Shown: positions 8,452-17,613, numbered from the stretch's first letter. The stretch is 64,000 bases of DNA from Flavobacterium tegetincola DSM 22377 (GCF_000425485.1 NZ_AUDN01000007.1:186001-250000), one strand, 5' to 3'. Notes: generated by a model not told the origin, from the sequence alone. Made by a program: numbers and translations.

Positions 8452-9986
8452 TCGTCTTCTGCAAATATTTTTTCTCGGTATTTTTTACCAATTAATAATG
8501 TAAGTTTTAATTTGTAATCTTCTACAAGCCACTCGCGGTAATTTTTACTACAGTGACTTAAACAATTGGAATAGCGCTTGATACGGCACTCTATATCATC
8601 ATGAAGCTCTCTTGCTAAACCTTTTGCTTCTGGAAGCGTTTCGGTATTATAAACACACATAATGGAATGCTGTTCAAGAGATTGATCAAGCACTACTTTA
8701 GAACGCTCGTTTTGTGCAATAGCTTGTTTGTGAATTTCATCAACATCAAAGTCAATGTCTGGAGTATTGCTGAATTTTGCTTTTAAATCAAATGGCATTT
8801 GGTATTTAAAGTGCAATTCAATTTCTGCATCGGCACGCAAATTTTCCAAATAATATTCAGGCGATTTAAAGATATGTTGCCAATTTACGGGTTCACTCCA
8901 CAAGCCAAAACGTGCGGCATTATTTCCTAAATCAATTACATTAAACGTGTTTTTATGTTCTAATTTTCGAGATCCACGCCCAATCATTTGGTAATAAAGT
9001 GTCAATGATTTTGTGGCACGATTTAAAATAATAGTTTCCACGGTAGGTTCATCAAATCCTGTAGTCAAAATTCCAACAGACGTTAAAATCGCATCGGGAG
9101 TTTTCTTAAACCAACTTAAAATATCCTTACGATCTTCATTACTGTGTGTATTGTCTAAATGTCGGATGTCATATCCAGCAGCTCTAAAAGTTTCATAAAC
9201 GTATAAGGACGTGTTGATTCCATTATTAAAAATCAATGTTTTCTTACCCAAAGATTTTTCGGTGTATGAATGTAAAAGCATTTCCTGCATTACCATATTT
9301 GAATACAAGTCATCCGACGATTTAACCGTGTAATCACCGTTAATACCAACTTTTAAAGAACTCAGTCCTACATTATAAGTATAGGTTACGGCTTTCGCTA
9401 AAAATCCTTTGCCAATTAATGAAGAAATAGTGTCGCCAATAAGCAACTCATTATAATTTTCATTCATTGGTTTTTTAATGTTAGAACTCAACGGTGTAGC
9501 TGTAACTCCTAAAATAAATGCATTACCAAAAGACCCAAAAAGTTTTCTAAAAGAATTGTAATGGGCTTCATCAATAATTACTAAACCTACGTTTTCAATG
9601 GCAAGAAGCTCATCATTTAAACGGTTTTTTAAGGTTTCCACCATTGCCACAAAACAAGAATAATCTTCCTGATCTTCAAGCAATTTTATTTTACTATTGA
9701 TGACTTTATTTTTAACTCCAAAACCTTTCAAGATTTTTGAAGTTTGCTTACAAAGTTCAATTCTATGTGTCAAAACAACTACCTTTTTATCATGGTATTC
9801 AAGGTAACGTCGTACAATTTCCGAAAAAATTACTGTTTTACCACCACCAGTTGGCAGTTGATATAACAAGTGATAATTTGGAGCTTCATTATCCATTTTA
9901 TCAAAAATAGCGTCAATGTCTTTTTTCTGATAATCATAAAGTACTTTCTTGTCTTCTTTCTGTAAAGTCGTGTCGATTTCTAGCAT
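8448..9986 (-). CDS. SF2 DEAH-type helicase (Type III restriction/RAD25-like)
   Basis: A 512-residue cytosolic superfamily 2 helicase or translocase. Motif I is LPTGGGKT (K50), motif II DEAH (139-142), motif III VTATP (161-165), and motif VI QMIGRGSR in the second RecA domain. A Q-like YDYQKKDI stretch precedes motif I. The last ~140 residues form a charged C-terminal domain with clustered Cys and His that I cannot assign. The layout resembles UvrB/RAD25-type DNA helicases without nuclease domains; no methylase or nuclease partner is adjacent. A very good promoter lies just upstream, in the gap after the DUF6155-like gene. Confidence 0.87.
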   Translation of the reverse strand: MLEIDTTLQKEDKKVLYDYQKKDIDAIFDKMDNEAPNYHLLYQLPTGGGKTVIFSEIVRRYLEYHDKKVVVLTHRIELCKQTSKILKGFGVKNKVINSKIKLLEDQEDYSCFVAMVETLKNRLNDELLAIENVGLVIIDEAHYNSFRKLFGSFGNAFILGVTATPLSSNIKKPMNENYNELLIGDTISSLIGKGFLAKAVTYTYNVGLSSLKVGINGDYTVKSSDDLYSNMVMQEMLLHSYTEKSLGKKTLIFNNGINTSLYVYETFRAAGYDIRHLDNTHSNEDRKDILSWFKKTPDAILTSVGILTTGFDEPTVETIILNRATKSLTLYYQMIGRGSRKLEHKNTFNVIDLGNNAARFGLWSEPVNWQHIFKSPEYYLENLRADAEIELHFKYQMPFDLKAKFSNTPDIDFDVDEIHKQAIAQNERSKVVLDQSLEQHSIMCVYNTETLPEAKGLARELHDDIECRIKRYSNCLSHCSKNYREWLVEDYKLKLTLLIGKKYREKIFAEDD

Positions 9987-10005
9987 TAAATAGAGGTGAT
10001 TTTTG

Positions 10006-10035
10006 CAAAAATACGCTTAAATAAGGCAAATCCAA
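10006..10035 (-). promoter_or_regulatory. Promoter of the helicase gene
   Basis: Minus-strand TTG (10035-10033), a 19-base gap, then TATTTTTG (10013-10006): an exact Bacteroidetes sigma-70-type promoter, 19 bases before the ATG. Confidence 0.7.
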
Positions 10036-10074
10036 CTAGAATTAATTTTTTATTAGAAAAAATAACTTTTTCAA

Positions 10075-10590
10075 CTAGTAATCAAATCGTTCCATAATTG
10101 CAGAAAAGCCATACTGATTGGGCCACTTCTGACTAATAGTAATTTCAGTAATGCGCTGCAAACGAACTTGGAACGATTCTAAAATTCCTTTTTCAATCAA
10201 AAAAGAAGCACTTTGACTGAAAGAAGTGTAAAAACTTTTATAGAACGTATCGCTGCTAATTTTATACTTGTCTGAATAAACTTGGGCAATTTCTATATTA
10301 TAAAGCATTATATCTGCTATCACGAAAGCGTCAACACCTAATGAAGTAAAATGTTTAATGATTTTGTGTGCAGTTGATCTTCGCAGTTTGGGGCGTTTGC
10401 CTTTAATTGGAAAATATTCGTTACTTATTTTAATCTTAGCTTCACGAAGTAATTTTTCTTCATTCGGATTAAAAACAAAATCATAATAGGTTTTAACATC
10501 CGGAAATTTTGAATACAATTCTAAAAGTTGTTCCGCAACTTGGTCTTTGCTTAATTCAGACAAATATTTCTTTAAATCCCGCTTACTCAT
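10075..10590 (-). CDS. DUF6155-like conserved hypothetical protein
   Basis: A 171-residue, mainly helical, charged cytosolic protein. The N-terminus MSKRDLKKYLSELSKDQ and the VKTYYDFVFNP region match what I remember of the DUF6155 family common in Flavobacteriia; no function is known. No signal peptide, membrane helix or catalytic motif is visible. It lies 88 bases upstream of the helicase in the same direction, but the helicase has its own promoter in that gap, so coupling is uncertain. Confidence 0.75.
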   Translation of the reverse strand: MSKRDLKKYLSELSKDQVAEQLLELYSKFPDVKTYYDFVFNPNEEKLLREAKIKISNEYFPIKGKRPKLRRSTAHKIIKHFTSLGVDAFVIADIMLYNIEIAQVYSDKYKISSDTFYKSFYTSFSQSASFLIEKGILESFQVRLQRITEITISQKWPNQYGFSAIMERFDY

Positions 10591-10668
10591 TGAATAAATT
10601 TAAAAATTAGAATTGCACTTTTGGTAAAAATGTGATAGATTTATGATAGAAAAATCAATGATAATACT

Positions 10669-10676
10669 TATTTTTG
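10669..10676 (+). promoter_or_regulatory. -7 promoter element of nhaA
   Basis: TATTTTTG matches TAnnTTTG exactly, 23 bases upstream of the nhaA ATG; no good TTG at the usual distance. Confidence 0.5.
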
Positions 10677-10699
10677 TCAATCACAAGAAAAAATAGTTT

Positions 10700-12067
10700 A
10701 TGGAAGAAGGAATTAAGTTTACTGCCGCGGATAAATATATTATCAATCCGGTAAACAGTTTTATAAGTAAATCAACTACAGGTGGAATCGTATTATTTTT
10801 GGCAGCTTTAATCGCGATTATTTTAGCAAATTCCCCACTTTCAGAATGGTACCATCACTTGTGGGAACATAAAATCGGATTGTATTTTGATGGACAAACT
10901 TATTTAAACTATTCTGTACACCATTGGGTTAATGATGGTTTAATGGCTATTTTCTTTTTTGTAGTTGGATTAGAATTAAAAAGAGAATTAATTGGTGGCG
11001 AATTATCCAATCCTAAAAACGCAATGTTACCTATTATTGCGGCAGTTGGAGGAATGGTGGTTCCAGCATTATTTTATACAGTATTTAATTTTGGAACTGA
11101 TTCTGCTCACGGTTGGGGAATTCCAATGGCTACTGATATTGCTTTTGCCTTAGGTGTCTTATACCTTTTAGGTGACAGAATTCCAGTTTCATTAAAAGTA
11201 TTTCTTACCGCATTAGCAATTGTAGATGACTTAGGTGCTGTGATGGTTATTGCGATATTCTACACTGCTGAAATTGATTATTTCATGTTGTTTACAGGAT
11301 TAGCATTTGTAGTGTTCCTATTTTTAAGTAAAGCATTTGGAATAAGAAATACAATTTACTTTGCAGTAATTGGAATTTTTGGAGTTTGGCTCCCTTTTTT
11401 ATTGTCAGGTGTACACGCCACTATTGCATCCGTTTTGGTTGCCTTTACAATACCGGCAGACTCCCGCGTCAATGAAAGTGCCTATATTGAGAAAATTAAA
11501 CGCTATTTACAGTCTTTTAAAGATGCAGATCAAAATGATAGTGCACCTACACTTACAAGTAATCAATTGCATTACTTGGATGATATTAGGGTGGTTACCA
11601 AAGATGCGATGACTCCTTTACAGAGGTTAGAGCATAGAATGCATCCTTTTGTAAGTTTTGTGGTTATGCCAATATTTGCGTTAGCCAATGCTGGAGTAAC
11701 ATTTTCAAATGATATAATTGCTGAAGCAACTAGTAATGTTACTTTAGGAGTTGCTGTAGGTTTGATTTTGGGGAAAGTATTAGGAGTTTATGGAGTTTCA
11801 ATGGCAGTTATAAAAATGAAAATTGCAAATATGCCACAAGGTTTAACTTCAAAACATTTATTTGGAGTTGGATTTTTAGCTGCAATTGGATTTACAATGT
11901 CACTATTTGTAACCAATTTAGCATTTATAGGTTCGGATCCCGTATTAAATGCAGAGCACCAATTACAGGCAAAATTGGGTATCTTTATAGCGTCACTGAT
12001 TGCTGGAGTTATTGGATATTTTATCTTAAAAAACATTAAACCTAAAACAAATAATATCCAATCATAA
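10700..12067 (+). CDS. nhaA: Na+/H+ antiporter NhaA
   Basis: An inner-membrane electrogenic sodium/proton exchanger for salt and alkaline-pH tolerance. At 455 residues it is longer than the E. coli protein (388). The extra length is mainly a hydrophilic loop at about 255-315 (DADQNDSAPTLTSNQLHYLD and neighbours), as in other Bacteroidetes copies. The ATDIAFALGVLYLLGDR segment and the two ion-binding aspartates in VDDLGAV are intact. The stop overlaps the start of the next gene (TAATG), so the three genes from here to the MscS channel form one unit. Confidence 0.96.
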   Translation: MEEGIKFTAADKYIINPVNSFISKSTTGGIVLFLAALIAIILANSPLSEWYHHLWEHKIGLYFDGQTYLNYSVHHWVNDGLMAIFFFVVGLELKRELIGGELSNPKNAMLPIIAAVGGMVVPALFYTVFNFGTDSAHGWGIPMATDIAFALGVLYLLGDRIPVSLKVFLTALAIVDDLGAVMVIAIFYTAEIDYFMLFTGLAFVVFLFLSKAFGIRNTIYFAVIGIFGVWLPFLLSGVHATIASVLVAFTIPADSRVNESAYIEKIKRYLQSFKDADQNDSAPTLTSNQLHYLDDIRVVTKDAMTPLQRLEHRMHPFVSFVVMPIFALANAGVTFSNDIIAEATSNVTLGVAVGLILGKVLGVYGVSMAVIKMKIANMPQGLTSKHLFGVGFLAAIGFTMSLFVTNLAFIGSDPVLNAEHQLQAKLGIFIASLIAGVIGYFILKNIKPKTNNIQS

Positions 12068-12342
12068 TGCTAAAAATTTTTAAAATTGTTGCCATATTAG
12101 AAGGAATTTCTTACTTGGTATTATTTACTAATATGTTAGCTGTAAAGCCTAATAATTTAGAGTTATACAAACAGTTATTGTATCCAATTGGAATGACCCA
12201 TGGTGTTTTATTTGTAGGATATTGCGTCTTAGCCGTTCTTTTAAAATACAGCTTAAATTGGACTTACAAGAAACTTGCTATTATTTTAGCCGCTTCACTT
12301 TTACCATTTGCCACTTTTTGGGTTGAAAAAAAATATTTATAA
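12067..12342 (+). CDS. DUF3817-like small membrane protein
   Basis: A 91-residue protein with three hydrophobic segments and the pattern LEGISYLVLF near the N-terminus and PIGMTHGVLFVGYC in the middle, as in the DUF3817 family, which has no assigned function. Start and stop are tightly fixed: TAATG overlap with nhaA and direct abutment (no gap) with the MscS gene. This suggests translational coupling and a role in ion or osmotic balance, by context only. Confidence 0.85.
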   Translation: MLKIFKIVAILEGISYLVLFTNMLAVKPNNLELYKQLLYPIGMTHGVLFVGYCVLAVLLKYSLNWTYKKLAIILAASLLPFATFWVEKKYL

Positions 12343-13629
12343 ATGATTGATTCCAACATTGAAAAAATAATTGATTTTACATACGATATATTAATAAAAG
12401 TGGGATTCAATCCCACTTTTGCTTCTTATATCAGTGCCGTAGGCAATTTAATTGTTTTGATGATTACGGCTTACTTTATATTTCTACTTTGCATTTATAC
12501 GTTCAATCGCTTATTTAATTTTATAGCGAATAAGACTAAAACCACCTTTGACGATTTATTGATTTCGAATAAAACTGCAAAGTACATTTCGCACTTGGTT
12601 CCGCTACTTTTGATTTACAAAGCAGTTCCAGTAATTCTTCAAAAATTTACATACTGGGAAGGTTTTTTTGCAAAAATAATTGATATATACATCGTAATAC
12701 TCGTTCTATTAATCATCAGAACCATTTTTAATGCGCTTCGTGATCATTTAAAATTGATGCCCCGTTACAGTGACAAACCAATTGATAGTTACATTCAAGT
12801 AATTATGATTGTCTTGTGGATTTTTGGTGTTACAGCAATCATACTCATGTTATTCAATTTAAAAATCGAAGCATTAATAGCTACTTTTGGAGCAATATCT
12901 GCAATTGTATTGCTTATTTTTCGTGATACAATTTTAGGGTTTATAGCCAGTATTCAAGTTTCTGTTAATGATATGGTACGGATTGGTGATTGGATTACTA
13001 TGGATAAATTTGGAGCCGATGGAGATGTAATTGAAATTAATTTAGCAACAGTTAAAGTTAGAAATTTTGATAATACGACTTCCACTATTCCCACCTATTC
13101 ACTAATTTCTGACTCGTTTAAAAATTGGCGCGGAATGTTTAATTCTGACGGTAGAAGGATCAAGCGCCATGTTTTAATTAAGACGAGTAGTATCCGATTT
13201 TTGCACGATGATGAGTTAGCAGAGTTTAAAGAAATTGAATTGATTGCCAATTATATTGAGCACCGGCAAGCAGACATTATAAAATACAATTCTTCACGGG
13301 CGATTGACAAAAAGCTATTATTAAACGGCAGAAATTTGACAAACTTTGGCTTATTTAGAAAATATATTAGTGAATATTTAGTGCATCATCCAGGATTAAA
13401 CAAAGATATGTTAATGATGTGCCGCCAACTCCAATCTAATGAATATGGAATTCCTTTAGAAATTTACGCATTTTCAAATGATAAGACTTGGGAAAATTAT
13501 GAATTTATAATGGCCGATATATTTGACCATATAATAGCTTCAGTAAATTATTTTGACCTGGAGATTTATGAACTACCGACTAGTAAAAGTTTTTCAACTA
13601 CTCCTGAAAAGTCAGATTTTAAGGCATAA
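12343..13629 (+). CDS. MscS-family mechanosensitive channel (YbdG-like)
   Basis: A 428-residue inner-membrane channel. About five hydrophobic segments precede the MscS pore-lining region and beta domain (about 185-275; GAISAIVLLIFRDTILGFIA, then VNDMVRIGDWI). The long soluble tail with NWRGM and GRRIKRHV matches the YbdG/MscM subgroup rather than MscS itself. The likely role is release of solutes on osmotic downshock. It is the third gene of the nhaA unit, starting on the base after the previous stop codon. Confidence 0.92.
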   Translation: MIDSNIEKIIDFTYDILIKVGFNPTFASYISAVGNLIVLMITAYFIFLLCIYTFNRLFNFIANKTKTTFDDLLISNKTAKYISHLVPLLLIYKAVPVILQKFTYWEGFFAKIIDIYIVILVLLIIRTIFNALRDHLKLMPRYSDKPIDSYIQVIMIVLWIFGVTAIILMLFNLKIEALIATFGAISAIVLLIFRDTILGFIASIQVSVNDMVRIGDWITMDKFGADGDVIEINLATVKVRNFDNTTSTIPTYSLISDSFKNWRGMFNSDGRRIKRHVLIKTSSIRFLHDDELAEFKEIELIANYIEHRQADIIKYNSSRAIDKKLLLNGRNLTNFGLFRKYISEYLVHHPGLNKDMLMMCRQLQSNEYGIPLEIYAFSNDKTWENYEFIMADIFDHIIASVNYFDLEIYELPTSKSFSTTPEKSDFKA

Positions 13630-13661
13630 AAAAAAGGAAGCCAATTGAACTTCCTTTTTTT
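13629..13661. terminator. Terminator after the MscS gene
   Basis: AAGGAAG (13634-13640) pairs with CTTCCTT (13650-13656), with A and T runs outside. It lies between the MscS stop and the stop of the convergent 55-residue gene and can serve both. Confidence 0.75.
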
Positions 13662-13675
13662 ACGACTCGGATTAA

Positions 13676-13843
13676 TTACAATCCTTGTTGTCTCTTTTTG
13701 TCTCTCTTTTCTTTGTAAAGTTCCCATGAAGCACCGCCAACCCAATAGGTCACAAAGCCCACAAGAAAAAACATTAACCAAAATCCTATTGTTAAGACGG
13801 TTAAGAAAAGTATGAAACCTAAATACTGTTGAAATCCAAACAT
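13676..13843 (-). CDS. Small membrane protein, 55 residues
   Basis: An open frame of 55 codons starting MFGFQQYLGF. It has two closely spaced hydrophobic segments (about 7-35), a short GG-containing turn, and a highly basic C-terminus (KEKRDKKRQQ), so it is a small inner-membrane protein with a cytosolic positive tail. A TTG-N20-TACTTTTG promoter lies 28 bases upstream and a terminator just past the stop, which makes it a real gene rather than chance. I do not recognise the family and infer no function. Confidence 0.75.
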   Translation of the reverse strand: MFGFQQYLGFILFLTVLTIGFWLMFFLVGFVTYWVGGASWELYKEKRDKKRQQGL

Positions 13844-13871
13844 GATTTTTCCGGAATTAGTGAATTTAGGC

Positions 13872-13902
13872 CAAAAGTAACGCTTATAAACAAAACGACC
13901 AA
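13872..13902 (-). promoter_or_regulatory. Promoter of the 55-residue membrane protein gene
   Basis: Minus-strand TTG (13902-13900), 20-base gap, TACTTTTG (13879-13872). A textbook Bacteroidetes promoter 28 bases before the ATG. Confidence 0.7.
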
Positions 13903-14052
13903 TAAAATAACGGATTTATTTTATTGAAAAATCAATTTCATAAAATAAAGTGCAAAATATAAATCCGCCACAAAAGATAATAGTACTTTCGCTAAACTAT
14001 TATTTAGTATGTACAAAATAATATGAATTCAACATTTAACATCAATTTATAT

Positions 14053-14505
14053 ATGAAACAAATTTTTATAATTGCAATCAGTAGTATTCTATTCATAAGT
14101 TGTAAAAATTCTTCCGATTCCACAAGTCAGGAAAGAACAACAACATCTGAGGAAGCTCACAATAAAGGAGCTTCTGATGAACTTCAACTAAACGATAATC
14201 AAAAGTGGGTTGTAAATGAAGAAATGAAACCCCACATTTTACAAGGAGAAGAATTAATAGTTAGTTATACAGCAACTCATGATACCGATTACGTGAGGTT
14301 GGCCGAAAAGCTTACCGAACTAAACAATAATCTAATTAAAAGTTGCACCATGGAAGGGAGTGCTCATGATGAATTGCACAAATGGTTACAACCTCACCTT
14401 GAAATGATTGACGCTTTAAAAATAGCCAGTGGACAGGACAAAGCACAAGAATTAATACAGAATATTTCCACGTCATTTCAAACGTATCACATCTTTTTTA
14501 ATTAA
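14053..14505 (+). CDS. Lipoprotein of unknown function, partner of cytochrome b gene
   Basis: A 150-residue lipoprotein: MKQIFIIAISSILFISC is a lipoprotein signal with lipobox Cys17, which decides this start over an in-frame ATG 30 bases upstream. The mature part is acidic, rich in Ser/Thr at first, then helical with several histidines (KPHI, THDTDY, HDELHKWLQPHLEM). The pattern suggests a helical bundle, perhaps metal- or haem-binding, but no CxxCH is present. It is 17 bases upstream of the cytochrome b561-like gene, so the two probably work together outside the cytoplasmic membrane. Confidence 0.8.
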   Translation: MKQIFIIAISSILFISCKNSSDSTSQERTTTSEEAHNKGASDELQLNDNQKWVVNEEMKPHILQGEELIVSYTATHDTDYVRLAEKLTELNNNLIKSCTMEGSAHDELHKWLQPHLEMIDALKIASGQDKAQELIQNISTSFQTYHIFFN

Positions 14506-14522
14506 GTATTACTATAAATAAC

Positions 14523-15089
14523 ATGGAAAAAAATAAAAAGTTTACCGTTATTCACCGCGTTCTACATTGGACTATTGCCATTGTAATGCCCATTATGTTT
14601 ATTACAGGATTTTTACGAATGTATTGGATGAATAAAAAAGGAATGGTCTCCATCATTGAAAGCAAAACAACCGCTTCACCACTTTCTAAAGATGTGGTAT
14701 CTGATATTGCCTCAACAATTCGTGAACCCATGTGGGAATGGCACGAGATTTTTGCCAACGTAATGATTGCTGCATTTATAGGTAGAATTATTTATATGCT
14801 TGTAAAGGGAATTCGCTTTCCAAATCCATTCAACAAAAGTCTAGTATTAAAGGAACGTTTACAAGGATTTGTCTATATTTACTTCTATGTTTTTGTTTTT
14901 ATTTCAGCTTTTACAGGTGTTTGCATACAATACAAATGGCTTGACTTTTATCATGATGAAATAGAAATGATTCATAAATGGGGATTATATTGGTTTCCTA
15001 TATTTATAATTTTGCATTTAGTTGGGATTGCAATTGCCGAAAATACATCTAAAAAAGGGATAGCTTCAAAAATGATTGGGGGAGATTAA
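14523..15089 (+). CDS. Cytochrome b561-like membrane protein
   Basis: A 188-residue membrane protein with four main hydrophobic segments and histidines placed as haem ligands. VIHRVLHW is in helix 1, EWHEIFANVMI starts helix 2, and HKWGLYWFPIFIILHLVGI is helix 4. This is the layout of the b561 / Ni,Fe-hydrogenase cytochrome b family, which moves electrons between quinones and periplasmic partners. The upstream lipoprotein is the obvious candidate partner. The stop codon lies inside the loop of the following terminator hairpin. Confidence 0.85.
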   Translation: MEKNKKFTVIHRVLHWTIAIVMPIMFITGFLRMYWMNKKGMVSIIESKTTASPLSKDVVSDIASTIREPMWEWHEIFANVMIAAFIGRIIYMLVKGIRFPNPFNKSLVLKERLQGFVYIYFYVFVFISAFTGVCIQYKWLDFYHDEIEMIHKWGLYWFPIFIILHLVGIAIAENTSKKGIASKMIGGD

Positions 15090-15104
15090 TTTCTCCCTTT
15101 TTTT
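15080..15104 (+). terminator. Terminator overlapping the end of the cytochrome b gene
   Basis: GGGAGA (15080-15085) pairs with TCTCCC (15092-15097), followed by a T run; the gene's TAA is in the loop. Confidence 0.75.
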
Positions 15105-15151
15105 ATATTCAAATAATTAAGATAGAATTTTTTTAAAACTGCTATTATCGT

Positions 15152-15159
15152 TAAATTTG
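15152..15159 (+). promoter_or_regulatory. -7 promoter element of fumC
   Basis: TAAATTTG, exact TAnnTTTG match, 49 bases before the fumC ATG. Confidence 0.5.
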
Positions 15160-15208
15160 AACGGATTTATAAAACAACTTTATTTTCAATACAATTAATA
15201 AACACACA

Positions 15209-16606
15209 ATGGAATACAGAATAGAAAAAGATACGATGGGTGACGTGCAAGTTCCTGCAGATAAATATTGGGGAGCTCAAACAGAACGTTCAAGAAATAA
15301 TTTTAAGATTGGACCATCGGCTTCAATGCCTAAAGAAATCGTACAAGGTTTTGCTTATTTAAAAAAAGCAGCTGCTTATGCAAATTGTGATTTGGGCGTC
15401 TTATCAACTGAAAAAAGAGATGCTATTGCAGCCGTTTGCGATGAAATTTTAGAAGGTAAACTGGACGATCAATTTCCATTAGTGATCTGGCAGACGGGTT
15501 CTGGTACGCAAAGTAACATGAATGTTAATGAAGTTGTGGCAAATCGTGCACAGGTTTTAGCTGGTTTTAAAATTGGCGAAGGCGAACCAGTTTTGAAAGC
15601 CAATGACGATGTTAATAAATCGCAATCTTCTAACGATACTTTTCCAACGGGAATGCACATTGCCGCTTACAAAGCAGTTGTAGAAACTACCATTCCAGGA
15701 GTAGAACAATTAAGAGATACGCTGCAAGCAAAAGCACAGGAATTTATGAATGTGGTTAAAATTGGTAGAACCCACTTAATGGATGCTACTCCTTTAACTT
15801 TAGGCCAAGAGCTTTCGGGTTATGTAGCTCAACTAAATTACGGATTAAAAGCACTAAAAAATACACTTTCGCACTTATCAGAAGTTGCTTTAGGAGGAAC
15901 TGCAGTGGGAACAGGTTTAAATACACCTGATGGTTATGATGTAAAGGTGGCAATGTATATTGCACAATTTACGGGTCATCCATTTGTAACTGCACCTAAT
16001 AAATTCGAAGCATTAGCCTCTCATGATGCCATTGTAGAGTCTCATGGAGCATTAAAGCAATTAGCAGTTTCTTTAAACAAAATTGCAAATGACATCCGAA
16101 TGTTGGCTTCAGGTCCACGTTCTGGAATTGGAGAAATAATTATTCCCGAAAATGAACCAGGCTCTTCAATTATGCCAGGAAAAGTAAATCCTACGCAGTC
16201 TGAAGCGTTGACTATGGTTTGTGCTCAAGTTATGGGTAATGATGTAGCTATTTCAGTTGGTGGAATGCAAGGTCATTATGAATTAAACGTTTTCAAGCCA
16301 ATGATGGCGGCTAATTTTCTACAATCAGCACGATTAATTGGTGATGCATGTATGTCCTTTAACGAACATTGTGCAAGTGGTATTGAACCCAATTACGTTA
16401 GAATTAAGGAATTGGTTGACAATTCATTAATGTTGGTTACTGCTTTAAATACTAAAATAGGTTACTACAAATCAGCAGAAATTGCGCAAACGGCTCATAA
16501 AAATGGAACTACTTTGAAAGAGGAAGCTGTGAGATTAGGCTATGTTACTGCAGAAGATTTTGATGCTTGGGTAAAACCTGAAGAAATGGTTGGAAAGATT
16601 AACTAG
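15209..16606 (+). CDS. fumC: Class II fumarate hydratase
   Basis: Interconverts fumarate and L-malate in the TCA cycle; cytosolic, iron-independent homotetramer. The protein has 465 residues, as usual. The superfamily signature [11 protein letters not shown], with the catalytic Ser on the mobile loop, is present, as are [14 protein letters not shown] and [16 protein letters not shown] with the catalytic His. It is a single-gene unit with its own -7 element and a strong terminator. Confidence 0.97.
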   Translation: MEYRIEKDTMGDVQVPADKYWGAQTERSRNNFKIGPSASMPKEIVQGFAYLKKAAAYANCDLGVLSTEKRDAIAAVCDEILEGKLDDQFPLVIWQTGSGTQSNMNVNEVVANRAQVLAGFKIGEGEPVLKANDDVNKSQSSNDTFPTGMHIAAYKAVVETTIPGVEQLRDTLQAKAQEFMNVVKIGRTHLMDATPLTLGQELSGYVAQLNYGLKALKNTLSHLSEVALGGTAVGTGLNTPDGYDVKVAMYIAQFTGHPFVTAPNKFEALASHDAIVESHGALKQLAVSLNKIANDIRMLASGPRSGIGEIIIPENEPGSSIMPGKVNPTQSEALTMVCAQVMGNDVAISVGGMQGHYELNVFKPMMAANFLQSARLIGDACMSFNEHCASGIEPNYVRIKELVDNSLMLVTALNTKIGYYKSAEIAQTAHKNGTTLKEEAVRLGYVTAEDFDAWVKPEEMVGKIN

Positions 16607-16623
16607 TTTTTTTTGATAAAAGT

Positions 16624-16656
16624 AAAGCCTGAAAATTAACTTTTCAGGCTTTTTTA
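16624..16656 (+). terminator. Terminator of fumC
   Basis: A 10-bp perfect stem (16626-16635 with 16641-16650, loop TTAAC) followed by T5. Confidence 0.85.
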
Positions 16657-16678
16657 TGTTTAAAATTGAAGAACATTT

Positions 16679-17149
16679 TTATTCGTGAATGTACTTTTTC
16701 AAGCGTTCATCTATTGGCATTTCGATAAACTCAATTATTTCAACTTTACCAAAATCTTTATACAATGGATTTAAAATGATATTTGATTCTAAACCCACAA
16801 TTGTTGAGGGAACTCTTAAGGCAAAGAAATTTCTGTTTTTTGCCAATTGAGTAAAAACTTCTGTAGTATTGGCATTATACGGATATTGATTCCATTTTTT
16901 AGGCAAATCAATTAATTCTTCTATAATAAAATCATCGGGAAAATAGATTTTTGCTAACAGTATTGCTTTGGGTAAATTAGCTATGTTTTCAGAGTGTACG
17001 TAGTATTCCAACAAGGCTAAAGAAATATTTTCGGAACAATAAACAGCTCGAGTTCCAACCTCATTCCACCTACCTCCTACTTTTTCAGCACCGATTCCCG
17101 ATAGAGTTGCGTCTTTATATTTTACATTTGCAATTCGATATACAATCAT
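16679..17149 (-). CDS. RES-domain toxin (NAD+-degrading family)
   Basis: A 156-residue RES protein, the toxin of a type II toxin-antitoxin pair. Characterised members (MbcT, and RES toxins of Pseudomonas and Photorhabdus) deplete NAD+ by phosphorolysis or hydrolysis. The polar residues of the family are visible: R5, GGRWN (25-29), Y37, S39, E48, and in the second half PST (114-116) and NIILNP (123-128). All look intact, so it is probably active. It is translated behind the antitoxin through a TAATG stop-start overlap, typical of these pairs. Confidence 0.92.
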   Translation of the reverse strand: MIVYRIANVKYKDATLSGIGAEKVGGRWNEVGTRAVYCSENISLALLEYYVHSENIANLPKAILLAKIYFPDDFIIEELIDLPKKWNQYPYNANTTEVFTQLAKNRNFFALRVPSTIVGLESNIILNPLYKDFGKVEIIEFIEMPIDERLKKYIHE

Positions 17150-17613
17150 TAACTATATACGTTATATTGAATCCTTACGATTTCATTTTCTACAATTTCA
17201 AAACCTAAACTACTATCTAAAAGTTCAAAAGGAATTTTGTTGCCTAAAGATTTTGTAGGTGTCATTAACCAGTTTTTAAAATCGTTTTTAGAGTCAAAGA
17301 CCTCGTAACCTAATCCAAATAAACGTGCTAATTCATAAATTCGCTCGGATGTTTCCTTGTTGTATACAACATTTTTTTGCATACTACTGATGGATGCTGG
17401 CAAAATATTTTCAAACTCTTTTTCTGTGGAATCAGTGAAATGCAACAATTGCTTCCAATCTGTTTTTTTTACGCCTTCGCGAATTCTGTCAATTAAATCT
17501 AATTTAAACTGAGGTGCGTCTTTAGCATTTGAGATAACCCATGCTGGCGAAAATTCTGAAACATAGTTCATTTTTTCTATTTTATTTATTGGATATGGTT
17601 TTGGCGGATTCAT
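17149..17613 (-). CDS. ParS/Xre/MbcA-family antitoxin
   Basis: A 154-residue antitoxin. The N-terminal half (about 30-95) is the Xre-like helix-turn-helix region, with RIREGVKKTDWKQLLHFT. The C-terminal ~55 residues (FDSKNDFKNWLMTP...PFELLDSSLGFEIVENEIVRI) are the ParS/DUF2384 toxin-binding domain whose tail plugs the RES active site. It overlaps the toxin start by one base and should autoregulate the pair. No other accessory genes flank the locus. Confidence 0.9.
   Translation of the reverse strand: MNPPKPYPINKIEKMNYVSEFSPAWVISNAKDAPQFKLDLIDRIREGVKKTDWKQLLHFTDSTEKEFENILPASISSMQKNVVYNKETSERIYELARLFGLGYEVFDSKNDFKNWLMTPTKSLGNKIPFELLDSSLGFEIVENEIVRIQYNVYS

Noticed and set aside
8448..10590. Helicase plus DUF6155-like gene as a new defence system
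   Set aside because: The helicase has its own promoter between the two genes and no nuclease, methylase or sensor partner is present; both genes look like ordinary flavobacterial core genes.
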